From assembly GCA_035547055.1 (NCBI GenBank), contig DASZVN010000225.1, positions 1 to 15,733 of the forward strand: DNA of 15,733 nucleotides, given 5' to 3'. This document shows positions 1 through 6,845 of the stretch, one piece after another. Within the stretch, counting starts at the first letter, position 1. Every line of letters begins with the position of its first letter. Source of the stretch: DASZVN01 sp035547055. GTDB lineage: Bacteria > Pseudomonadota > Alphaproteobacteria > Rhizobiales > Methylopilaceae. The position numbers were made by a program, and so were the translations under genes. Under the pieces are notes generated by a model, which was not told the origin of the DNA, did not search any database, and saw nothing but the letters and a program-made list of their open reading frames with translations.

Positions 1-2428
1 CCTGGAGAACGCGTGCGAGATCATCTGGATCCGCCGGCCGGATGAGCCGCCCGGTTTCGCCGTCGCGCACGATCTCGCGCAGCGCCGCGAGGTCGCTCAG
101 GACGACGGGCTTGCCCATCGCCATCGCCTCGAACGGCTTGAGCGGCGAAACCACCTCGCAGACCTGCATCGGCTTGCGTGGCAGGGCGACGATGTCGGCG
201 AGCGACCAGTAGCGCCGGACCTCTTCCGGCGGCACCCGGCCGACGAAGATCACCTCGTCCTGGAGCCCCAGCGCCTCGGCCTGCCGGCCCAGGGCCTCGC
301 GCACCTCGCCGTCGCCGACGACGACGAAGCGGACGGCGAGGCCACGGTCGCGCAGGAGCCCGACCGCCGCGATCAGGTCGTCGAGCCCTTCGTAGACCGT
401 CAGCGAGCCGCAATAGACGATCGCCAGGGTGCCGGCGTCGATGCCGTAGCGCCGGCGCAACTCGTCGTCCTTCGGCATCGGCAGGAATTCGCCAGGATCG
501 ACGGCATTGGGCAGGAGCGAGATCGTCTCGGGCGCGATGCCGCCGTCGATCAGCTCGCCGGCGACCCCCCCGGTGATCGTGAGGACACGGTCGGCCTCGC
601 GCGCCACATAGAGCTCGAGCCGGCGCTCCAGCGCGAAACGCTCGGTCGCCTCCCAACCGGCGAAACGCGTCGCCGCGGACAGCTCCCACAAGCCGCGCAC
701 CTCGTAGATGAACGGAACGCCCAGGCGCCGCGCGGCGATCATGGCCGGCAGCGCGTTACGCCAGTTCGAGGCTGCGTGCACCACGGTGACGCCATCACGG
801 CGCATCAGCCCGTGGAGCTGGGTTGCCGCCCTTTCGAGATATTGCTCGGGGTCGATGGCGACGCCGGTATTCGCGGACAGGCGGTACGGGACGCCCTCGA
901 CGAGATTGAGCTCAGGCTGGCCCGCCGCCAGGGCCGTGGCCTGGGCGCGGTCAGCCGGAAATCCGGGCCGGACGTAGCAGGTAATGTCGATCCCGGCGGC
1001 ACGCGCGGAGCGCAATAGCTGATGGGTGCGGACAGTGTAGCCGCTGGTGATGAACGGCAGCACCGAGGCTGCGACATAGCCGACGCGGCACCTGGCGTGG
1101 GCCTGCCGCCGCACCACCGGCGGCACCTTGGCTCCCTCGGTCAGCAGGCTGTGCGACAGGCGGATATCGCCCTGGGTCGCGTTAAGCTTGTCGGTGCCGG
1201 CGAGGGCGAGCAGGCGGGCAGCGCTCGTGATGTTGCCGGCGCGAAACACCTTCACGGCCAGCCGGCGTGCCCGCTCGGCGTCCGGCGCCACTGCATAGGC
1301 CAGCCAGAACAGCCGGACCGCCGCAACGCGATCGGTCTCGCTCAGAAGACCGGCGAGCTCCTCCAGGATGTGGCTCTGCCCATTGGGTCGAGGCGCGCGA
1401 TTGAGCACCGCCGTGATCGCCGCATCGAGATCGGTCCGCGCGAGTTCGACGGTCGTCTCCATCGAGGGAGGCTGGGCACCACCCGCCTGGTAGCCGGCGG
1501 CAGCACGGAAGCTGTTGAGCGCCCGCACCGCCGTCAGGTCCTTCTCGACCCGCGCAGCGAGATCACCTGGCAGCCCGTCAAGGGACGCCAGCGGCTGGAA
1601 AGGGCCCTGCGCCGAGGTCCCGGCTTCCGCCGGGCCGTGCGCTGGTGCACCGACCCGAGTCCGCACCAGGAGCGGTCGCGACGGCGTCGCGTTGGCGATG
1701 CGGCAGCGCAACTCGGCAGCGCCGGCCGGCAGCGCGACACGGATCTCGACGCCGTGCTCGAGCCAGACCTCGATCTCGGAATAAGCCGCGTTGCCCTCGG
1801 TCGAAAATGCGCCGCGTTGGGCAGCGCCAGCTCGCACCGCCTGCGGCTCTCCGGCCGCGTCGAACGCGGCGAGAACCAGGAAGACCCGCGTCGCCTCCTC
1901 GGCGACCTCGGCGCCGCGCAGGCGCAGGCCGACGACAAGTTCGGTCGCGCCGTCGGCAATCGGCTGAACATAGGACAATGCTTCCGCGAGCCGGCTCTCG
2001 CCGTCGCCGTCGAGACGCGGCGGACGCCGCGTCTTCCGCCGGGCGCCGATCGCCTCGATTTGCTTCTGCAGCAAGGGCGGCAGCCCAGCGGCGGCCTCGG
2101 CCGCCGCGCCTTTCCCGTCCGCCACCAGTGCGTCGTGCCCGATCAGCATCGGAATCCGCCGCCTGATCGTCGCGGCGATGAGATGCTCGGCCGGGCGCAG
2201 CAGAAACGGAAGGCGGGATTCGATGCGAATGTCGGTCTCGCCGACCTCCATCTCGCCGACGATGCGAAACCCCGCCGCCTTGAGGTTCATGCGCAGCCGA
2301 TTGCCGGTCCACCGCTCCTCGACGTCGGGCAGGAGCGAAGCGATGCGCTTCTTGACCTTCGGCAGGTTGGCACGGCTGCGACGCAGCGCCTCCTCCCCGC
2401 CCAGGCGATGGGGAATGGTAATCAGCAC
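1..2428 (-). CDS. Large family 4 glycosyltransferase with an N-terminal PHA_gran_rgn-like domain (C-terminus cut by window edge)
   Basis: The frame is open from a stop at 2510-2512 to the left edge, giving 809 codons from a GTG start at 2428. GGAG at 2437-2440 lies 8 nt upstream of that start. Residues 1-95 (ITIPHRLGGEEALRR near the start, then W-x-G-x-x-L, then a LPFLL segment) resemble the small polyhydroxyalkanoic acid system family. Residues about 153-255 look like a beta-rich accessory domain, and about 330-440 look helical. Residues from about 449 are a GT-B family 4 glycosyltransferase: RVGYVAASVLPFITSGYTVR, YEVRGLWE, a PNAVD segment, and SPLKPFEAMAMGKPVV near residue 763, with acidic residues at about 758 and 767. 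Such enzymes move a sugar from a nucleotide donor to a growing glycan at the cytoplasmic face. It is last in the wecB-wecC-methyltransferase block. An internal ATG at 2149 (residue 94) could be the true glycosyltransferase start. The GT4 call is firm; the start and the fusion are uncertain. Confidence 0.8.
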   Translation of the reverse strand, partial: MLITIPHRLGGEEALRRSRANLPKVKKRIASLLPDVEERWTGNRLRMNLKAAGFRIVGEMEVGETDIRIESRLPFLLRPAEHLIAATIRRRIPMLIGHDALVADGKGAAAEAAAGLPPLLQKQIEAIGARRKTRRPPRLDGDGESRLAEALSYVQPIADGATELVVGLRLRGAEVAEEATRVFLVLAAFDAAGEPQAVRAGAAQRGAFSTEGNAAYSEIEVWLEHGVEIRVALPAGAAELRCRIANATPSRPLLVRTRVGAPAHGPAEAGTSAQGPFQPLASLDGLPGDLAARVEKDLTAVRALNSFRAAAGYQAGGAQPPSMETTVELARTDLDAAITAVLNRAPRPNGQSHILEELAGLLSETDRVAAVRLFWLAYAVAPDAERARRLAVKVFRAGNITSAARLLALAGTDKLNATQGDIRLSHSLLTEGAKVPPVVRRQAHARCRVGYVAASVLPFITSGYTVRTHQLLRSARAAGIDITCYVRPGFPADRAQATALAAGQPELNLVEGVPYRLSANTGVAIDPEQYLERAATQLHGLMRRDGVTVVHAASNWRNALPAMIAARRLGVPFIYEVRGLWELSAATRFAGWEATERFALERRLELYVAREADRVLTITGGVAGELIDGGIAPETISLLPNAVDPGEFLPMPKDDELRRRYGIDAGTLAIVYCGSLTVYEGLDDLIAAVGLLRDRGLAVRFVVVGDGEVREALGRQAEALGLQDEVIFVGRVPPEEVRRYWSLADIVALPRKPMQVCEVVSPLKPFEAMAMGKPVVLSDLAALREIVRDGETGRLIRPADPDDLARVLQ

Positions 2429-2536
2429 CGTCGCATCTCCGCATCGAAGGCGATCGACCGGAGCCGCCGCGCCGGACGCTCGCCCACCAAGCTCCGCCTT
2501 ATCCCGCGCCTACGGGCGGCGCGAGCCGGTAGCGGC

Positions 2537-3703
2537 TCACGACCGTGCCCGCGACCGCGCGCGGCCGCTGGCCGCCGATTTGTCCGCTGTCGAGCGGCGG
2601 GTCTTTGTCGCCGTCGTCGATTTCGGCGCGGGGGCCGCCTTGGCAGCCTTGGTCCGCTTGCCGCCCGGTGCCGTCGTCTTGGCCCCGGCACCGGTCCCAG
2701 CCGAGGTGTTCGCCGACGCGGTCCGTATGGTATGGTCCGAGGTGCGGCCGCTGGTCTTGGGCCCGTTCATCGCCGCCGACGCCGCCGCGGCACCCTCCAA
2801 CCGATAGGTCAGCAGGCCTTCCCAGAAGGTCACGCGGTATTTCCTAAAGAGGTCATCCCGGTCGAGCGTCTCGAGGTCGTTGTCGACTTCCTCGAAATAG
2901 TAGTGGCAGGCATCCCGGATGAGGCCGTATTGCTTCCGATCCTTGAAGTTCTCCGGCTTGAGGTGGCGCCGGATCTTGGCGACGTCGTTGGTGATGTGAC
3001 GCTTGGTCAGATCCAGATCGGCGTCGCGCATATCGTTGAGATTGTTGATCGACAGCTTGAAGTGATCGAACAGCGACTGAAAATACTGCCAGCGCCGGTA
3101 GTAGATGCTGAAAGGATAGGTGACGAAGAACGGCCAATAGTCAGGCGCCAGCAGAGAAATGCCGAAAACGCCCTTGTGGCCTTCCTTCAATACGTGCCGC
3201 GTCGCCAGTCCGTTCGGGATCTTGTAGTAGATCTTGCCGCCCGGCGCCAAGAGATGGGTCAGATTGTCGAGCAGCCCGGCGGTGTCGTAGATGTGCTCGA
3301 AGACGTCGTTCACGACGACGAGGTCGAACGGGCCATAAGACTCGAGCTGCTCGCGGGCCCGCAGCGCCGAGGCGTCGCACAGGAGGAACGGCACGTCGAC
3401 CTCGTCCTGCGCGTTGACCGCCGCAAGATCGAGCCAGTGCTTGTTGACGTCGATGCCGGCGACCCGCGCCCCCAGCTTGGCGAACTCGATCGTGAAGGCG
3501 CCGTAGGCGCAGCCGACATCGAGAACGCGCAGGCCGGACAGAGAGGCGTCCAGCCTCTGGCTCAGCGACGTGATGGTGGATTTCGCGCGTTCGCGGCTGT
3601 TGATTTGAAAGGAATAACGATCGAAATACTTGGTCACTAACTGATCCGCGTCGCCGAGACCCCTCGCCTGCGCGAAGGCTGAAAGAAACGCGGCATGTGA
3701 CAT
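2537..3703 (-). CDS. Class I SAM-dependent methyltransferase with a basic low-complexity C-terminal tail
   Basis: 388 residues. The Rossmann-fold SAM site is clear: motif I VLDVGCAYGAF at 60-70, an acidic residue after strand 2 (GIDVN, 83-87), an LCDAS segment near 108-112, FDLVVVNDVFEH at 126-137 and LLAPGGKIYYKIPN at 151-164. This matches Methyltransf_11/23-type enzymes that often sit in polysaccharide clusters and methylate sugars or glycan ends; the real acceptor is unknown. Residues 165-300 are rich in Tyr, Phe and charged residues and may form an acceptor-binding part. From about residue 304 the chain becomes a Lys/Arg/Ala/Ser/Thr-rich, Pro-containing tail like histone H1 tails, which is unusual for this family. 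The ATG at 3703 has GGAA about 8 nt upstream. It lies 71 nt after wecC and 108 nt before the glycosyltransferase start. Parts of the gene are much less GC-rich than its neighbours. Confidence 0.85.
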   Translation of the reverse strand: MSHAAFLSAFAQARGLGDADQLVTKYFDRYSFQINSRERAKSTITSLSQRLDASLSGLRVLDVGCAYGAFTIEFAKLGARVAGIDVNKHWLDLAAVNAQDEVDVPFLLCDASALRAREQLESYGPFDLVVVNDVFEHIYDTAGLLDNLTHLLAPGGKIYYKIPNGLATRHVLKEGHKGVFGISLLAPDYWPFFVTYPFSIYYRRWQYFQSLFDHFKLSINNLNDMRDADLDLTKRHITNDVAKIRRHLKPENFKDRKQYGLIRDACHYYFEEVDNDLETLDRDDLFRKYRVTFWEGLLTYRLEGAAAASAAMNGPKTSGRTSDHTIRTASANTSAGTGAGAKTTAPGGKRTKAAKAAPAPKSTTATKTRRSTADKSAASGRARSRARS

Positions 3704-3737
3704 CTTGCTATTCCGGCGAGAACTGGAGGACGGGGAA

Positions 3738-3764
3738 CCTATAAGACCCCTCGGCGAGCGTCAA
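3738..3764 (-). promoter_or_regulatory. Possible promoter for the methyltransferase-glycosyltransferase pair
   Basis: On the minus strand TTGACG (3764-3759) is followed after 15 nt by TATAGG (3743-3738), in the 71-nt gap between wecC and the methyltransferase. The -35 match is strong, but the spacer is shorter than the usual 16-18 nt. A 17-nt spacer would place a weaker TAGGTT at the -10. If real, the downstream two genes could be transcribed without wecBC. Confidence 0.3.
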
Positions 3765-3774
3765 CCTTGGCCGA

Positions 3775-5073
3775 TCACGTGCCACCGTGGCGCATGCGCC
3801 ACCCGATCGTGTCGATGATTTCGTGATGGGGGCCGGGCGCGAGATGGGCGAAGGCCGCGTGACCGACGAGCATCAGGAGCACGTCGGCCTCCTTCAGCGC
3901 CCGTGCCGCGTCCGCGATCTCCACGCCGGCGGCTGCCGGCTGCCCGTGAAGCTTCTCGGCGAAAGGATCGACCGCCAGGACCCGCCCCGGCAGGCGGCGC
4001 GACAGCTCGAGCGCAACCTCGAGCGCCGGGCTTTCGCGAAAATCGTCGACATCGGCCTTATAGGTCAGTCCGAAACAGGCAGCCTTTGCCTGCGGGCGGG
4101 CCGCCAGCGCTTTCAGCGCCTTCTCGACCACGATGCCGGGCTTCTCGTCGTTGGTGCGCCGGGCCGCCTGGATCAGCGGGGTCTCGGCCGGCGCGCTTGC
4201 AACGATGAACCACGGATCGACCGCGATGCAATGGCCGCCCACGCCCGGCCCGGGCGACAGGATCTTGACGCGCGGATGATGGTTGGCGAGGCGGATCACG
4301 TCGAACGCGTCGAGGCCGAGACGGTCGCACACTTTGGCCATCTCGTTGGCAAACGCGATGTTCACGTCGCGAAACGCGTTCTCGGTCAGCTTCACCAGCT
4401 CGGCCGAGCGGTCGTCGGTCAGGAGGAAGCGCCCCTCGACGAAGGCGGCGAACAGCCCCCTGGTCCGCGCCGCCGCCCGCGGCGTGACGCCGCCGATCAC
4501 CCGGTCGTTGCTGCGGAGCTCGACCATGGTCCGGCCCGGAATGACCCGCTCCGGCGAATAGGCGAAGTCGATCTCGGACGACTCGTCCTCGGAAATCGCA
4601 AGGTCGGGCCGCATCGTCCGGACGATGTCGAGCACGCGCCGCGTGGTCCCGACGGGCGAGGTCGATTCCAGCACGATGAGGTTGCCCGCCACCAGCACCG
4701 GCGCGATCAGGCGGGCTGCCGCTTCGACATAGCTGATGTCGGGGAGATGGCTGTCGTCGTGGTGCGCCGGCGTCGGCACCGTGATGAGGAAGGCCTCCGC
4801 CGGACGCGGCGCGGTCGCCGCGGTGAGGCGGCCGGTCGCGGCCACCTCGCGGAGCAGCTCGGGCAAGTCCGGCTCGACGATCAGCGACTTGCCGGCATTG
4901 ACCGCCGCGGCGATGCGCTCGTTGATGTCGCAGCCGTGGACGGTCAGCCCCGCCTGGGCGAACAGCGTCGCCGAAGGCAGGCCGATATAGCCGAGCCCCA
5001 TGACGCAGACGGTCGAAATCGTGCTGGTTTTCGCGACCACCAACTCCGGACGAGAACTTACGGCCATACTCAT
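3775..5073 (-). CDS. wecC: UDP-N-acetyl-D-mannosamine dehydrogenase (nucleotide-sugar 6-dehydrogenase)
   Basis: 432 residues, normal for the UDP-glucose/GDP-mannose dehydrogenase family. It oxidises C6 of UDP-ManNAc twice with NAD+ to give UDP-ManNAcA in the cytoplasm. The NAD-binding motif GLGYIG is at 26-31, STSPVGTT is at 137-144, ELVKLTENAFRDVNIAFANE (225-244) carries the conserved Lys and Asn, and the catalytic Cys is C282 in GPGVGGHC (275-282). The C-terminal UDP-binding domain has FGLTYKADVDDFRESPALE (334-352). The motif pattern fits WecC-type better than Ugd-type, and the adjacent epimerase gene supports this. The ATG at 5073 has GGAG about 10 nt upstream, and a second in-frame ATG lies two codons later. 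It starts 30 nt after the end of wecB, so the two are almost certainly cotranscribed. An alternative substrate such as UDP-GlcNAc or UDP-GalNAc cannot be excluded from sequence alone. Confidence 0.92.
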   Translation of the reverse strand: MSMAVSSRPELVVAKTSTISTVCVMGLGYIGLPSATLFAQAGLTVHGCDINERIAAAVNAGKSLIVEPDLPELLREVAATGRLTAATAPRPAEAFLITVPTPAHHDDSHLPDISYVEAAARLIAPVLVAGNLIVLESTSPVGTTRRVLDIVRTMRPDLAISEDESSEIDFAYSPERVIPGRTMVELRSNDRVIGGVTPRAAARTRGLFAAFVEGRFLLTDDRSAELVKLTENAFRDVNIAFANEMAKVCDRLGLDAFDVIRLANHHPRVKILSPGPGVGGHCIAVDPWFIVASAPAETPLIQAARRTNDEKPGIVVEKALKALAARPQAKAACFGLTYKADVDDFRESPALEVALELSRRLPGRVLAVDPFAEKLHGQPAAAGVEIADAARALKEADVLLMLVGHAAFAHLAPGPHHEIIDTIGWRMRHGGT

Positions 5074-5103
5074 GGACGTTGCACTCCGCGACTGACGGTA
5101 GGT

Positions 5104-6282
5104 CTAGACGGTGACGAGGGAAGCGCGTTCGCCGCAGAGGGCCGCGAGAATCCGCTCCGCTGCCCGGCCGTCACCATAGGGATTCTGGATCGACGCGGCC
5201 GCAGCGGCCAACGCCGGCTCGTCGAGATGGCGCCCCACTTCACGCACGATACGATCGGGGTCGGTGCCGACCAGCTTGACCGTGCCGGCGGCCAGCGCTT
5301 CGGGCCGCTCCGTTACGTCTCGCATGACCAGGACCGGCTTCCCAAGCGACGGTGCCTCTTCCTGGATACCGCCGGAGTCAGTCAGGATCAAGGCAGCGCG
5401 GCGCATCAGGTAGACGAATTCGAGATAGTCGACCGGCTCGATCAGCCTCACCGTCTCGAGATTGCCGAGAAGCTGGAACACCGGGCCGCGGACCTGCGGA
5501 TTGAGGTGGACCGGATAGATCACCTCGACATCGCCGCGCTCGCCGAGGCGGCGCAGCGCCGCGCAAATGTCGCGAAAGCCCTGGCCGAAGCTCTCGCGCC
5601 GATGCGCGGTCACCAGCACCATCCGCCGGGCATCCTCGGCGCGCCCGAACCTGGCGTCGAAACCGGCCGACAGGGCGGGATCGGCATCGAGAATCTCGCA
5701 GGTCTGCAGCAAGGCGTCGACGACCGTATTCCCGGTCACGAAAATTTTGTGGGGGTCGCGCCGCATGTCCTTTTCGATGTTGGCGCGGGCAGCCTCGGTC
5801 GGGGCATAGAGATGGTCGGCGGTCAGGTCGATGACCCGGCGGTTGAACTCCTCCGGAAACGGCTGGGTGCGGTCCCAGGTGCGCAGCCCGGCCTCGACAT
5901 GGCCGACCGGAATGCCGCGGTGGAAGCACGCGACCGCCGCGGCCGCCGCGGTCGTGGTGTCGCCGTGCACCAGCACCCTGTCGGGCTTCGCCTCGGTGAG
6001 GACGCCGCCAAACGAGTCGATCAGCCGCGAGAACAGGCTGTTGAGGTCCGCGCCGGGCCGCATCACGCTCAGCTCGTAGTCGACGCTGATGCTGAACAGG
6101 CTCAGCACCGAGTCCAGCATCTCGCGATGCTGCCCGGTCGAGCATACCAGCGCCTCGAACTCCGCCGATGCCTGTATGGCGCGGATCACGGGTGCCATCT
6201 TGATTGCCTCGGGCCGCGTGCCGACGACGCAGACGATGCGAGACTTCTGCAAGTGGCCGCTCCCCCGGGCGCTCTCGGACAT
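5104..6282 (-). CDS. wecB: Non-hydrolysing UDP-N-acetylglucosamine 2-epimerase
   Basis: 392 residues from the ATG at 6282, close to the usual 370-390. It interconverts UDP-GlcNAc and UDP-ManNAc, feeding the dehydrogenase encoded immediately downstream. Family motifs appear in order: GTRPEAIKMAP (21-31), HGDTTTA (106-112), GHVEAGLRT (127-135), a PEEFNRR segment (143-149), TAHRRE (225-230), PVHLNP (257-262), TDSGGIQEEAP (301-311) and TERPEA (324-329). Together these cover the UDP-binding cleft and catalytic acidic and His residues of the GT-B-like fold. The frame stays open upstream to an ATG at 6549, but those 89 residues are Arg/Pro-rich and unlike the family, so the start at 6282 is preferred; its ribosome site (GGGCGAG) is modest. 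This is the first gene of the minus-strand block and diverges from the diguanylate cyclase side. Confidence 0.94.
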   Translation of the reverse strand: MSESARGSGHLQKSRIVCVVGTRPEAIKMAPVIRAIQASAEFEALVCSTGQHREMLDSVLSLFSISVDYELSVMRPGADLNSLFSRLIDSFGGVLTEAKPDRVLVHGDTTTAAAAAVACFHRGIPVGHVEAGLRTWDRTQPFPEEFNRRVIDLTADHLYAPTEAARANIEKDMRRDPHKIFVTGNTVVDALLQTCEILDADPALSAGFDARFGRAEDARRMVLVTAHRRESFGQGFRDICAALRRLGERGDVEVIYPVHLNPQVRGPVFQLLGNLETVRLIEPVDYLEFVYLMRRAALILTDSGGIQEEAPSLGKPVLVMRDVTERPEALAAGTVKLVGTDPDRIVREVGRHLDEPALAAAAASIQNPYGDGRAAERILAALCGERASLVTV

Positions 6283-6845
6283 GCACTCGCCCGCCCCCGG
6301 CGGTCGCCGCGGACCAGGCGTCACAGGCGTTGGATCAGCCTGCTGCTCTCGACCGGAGGCGGCGCTTACCATGTCCGGAAAGAGGGGTCGAGGCCGGACC
6401 CGTCGCAGGCGGTTGAGCCCTCTCCCCGGCATTTTCATGGCGGAATCCGCGCCCCGCCGCGAAGATTGCAGGCCGGCTCTGCGGCACGTCGGCACATGCT
6501 TCCACCTCGCCGCCCGCCTGGACGCTGCTCCGCGGGGTGAAAATAGCATGCCGCGCCAGCGCGGCCCCGGAGAGCCGGACGCGATGGGCCAACTCGACCC
6601 CGACCACCCGATCGACGGCCTCTATGTCTTCGACGGGCGGCAGGTCACCCGCGGCGACTGCAACCCGATGACGACCGGCATCGGGGTGCTCGCGCTCGAG
6701 GACGCCTGACGCGCCGGAGCGCATGGTGAACGAAACCTTGCGGCCGGCGCGGGCTCGCGGTGAAAGCGCCCCCCGCCGACAACCCCCCGTTAAGGTCCGG
6801 CAGCGCAGGCTCGGCCTGGCCCATATTGGCCCGCGTGGATTCTCC
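6283..6845. other. Divergent spacer between wecB and the diguanylate cyclase
   Basis: About 560 bases separate the wecB start from the chosen cyclase start. Apart from the candidate small gene at 6548-6709, I see no RNA gene, clear terminator or convincing promoter on either strand. Promoters for the wecB block and for the cyclase should lie here, but no good -35/-10 pair stands out. Confidence 0.5.
6548..6709 (+). CDS. Candidate small hypothetical protein (53 residues)
   Basis: This is a short frame in the spacer between divergent genes. The ATG at 6548 is preceded by GGGGTGA with about 7 nt spacing, a good ribosome site; an in-frame ATG at 6584 would give 41 residues. Nearly every codon ends in G or C (only CAA, GGA and TAT do not), as in the real genes here. 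The product has one Cys (GDCNP) and a segment DGLYVFDGRQVTRGD, but no signal peptide, membrane helix or family that I recognise. It could be a small conserved protein or the remnant of a larger one. The opposite strand is only the unlikely upstream extension of wecB. No function is proposed. Confidence 0.4.
   Translation: MPRQRGPGEPDAMGQLDPDHPIDGLYVFDGRQVTRGDCNPMTTGIGVLALEDA

Noticed and set aside
1022..3640. Plus-strand open frame of 872 codons opposite the glycosyltransferase and methyltransferase
   Set aside because: It lies antisense to two genes with clear motifs. Its product is Arg/Gly-rich with no family features, an effect of high GC codon bias.
3787..6540. Plus-strand open frame of 917 codons opposite wecC and wecB
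   Set aside because: It mirrors two well-supported enzymes, and the translation is low-complexity and unlike any protein family.
6283..6549. N-terminal extension of wecB to the ATG at 6549
   Set aside because: It adds 89 Arg/Pro-rich residues not seen in the epimerase family, and the family sequence starts just after the ATG at 6282.
6723..6845. Upstream start for the diguanylate cyclase at 6723
   Set aside because: The extra 41 residues are Arg/Pro-rich, and the GGAG is only 3 nt from that ATG. The start at 6846 leads directly into the sensor domain.
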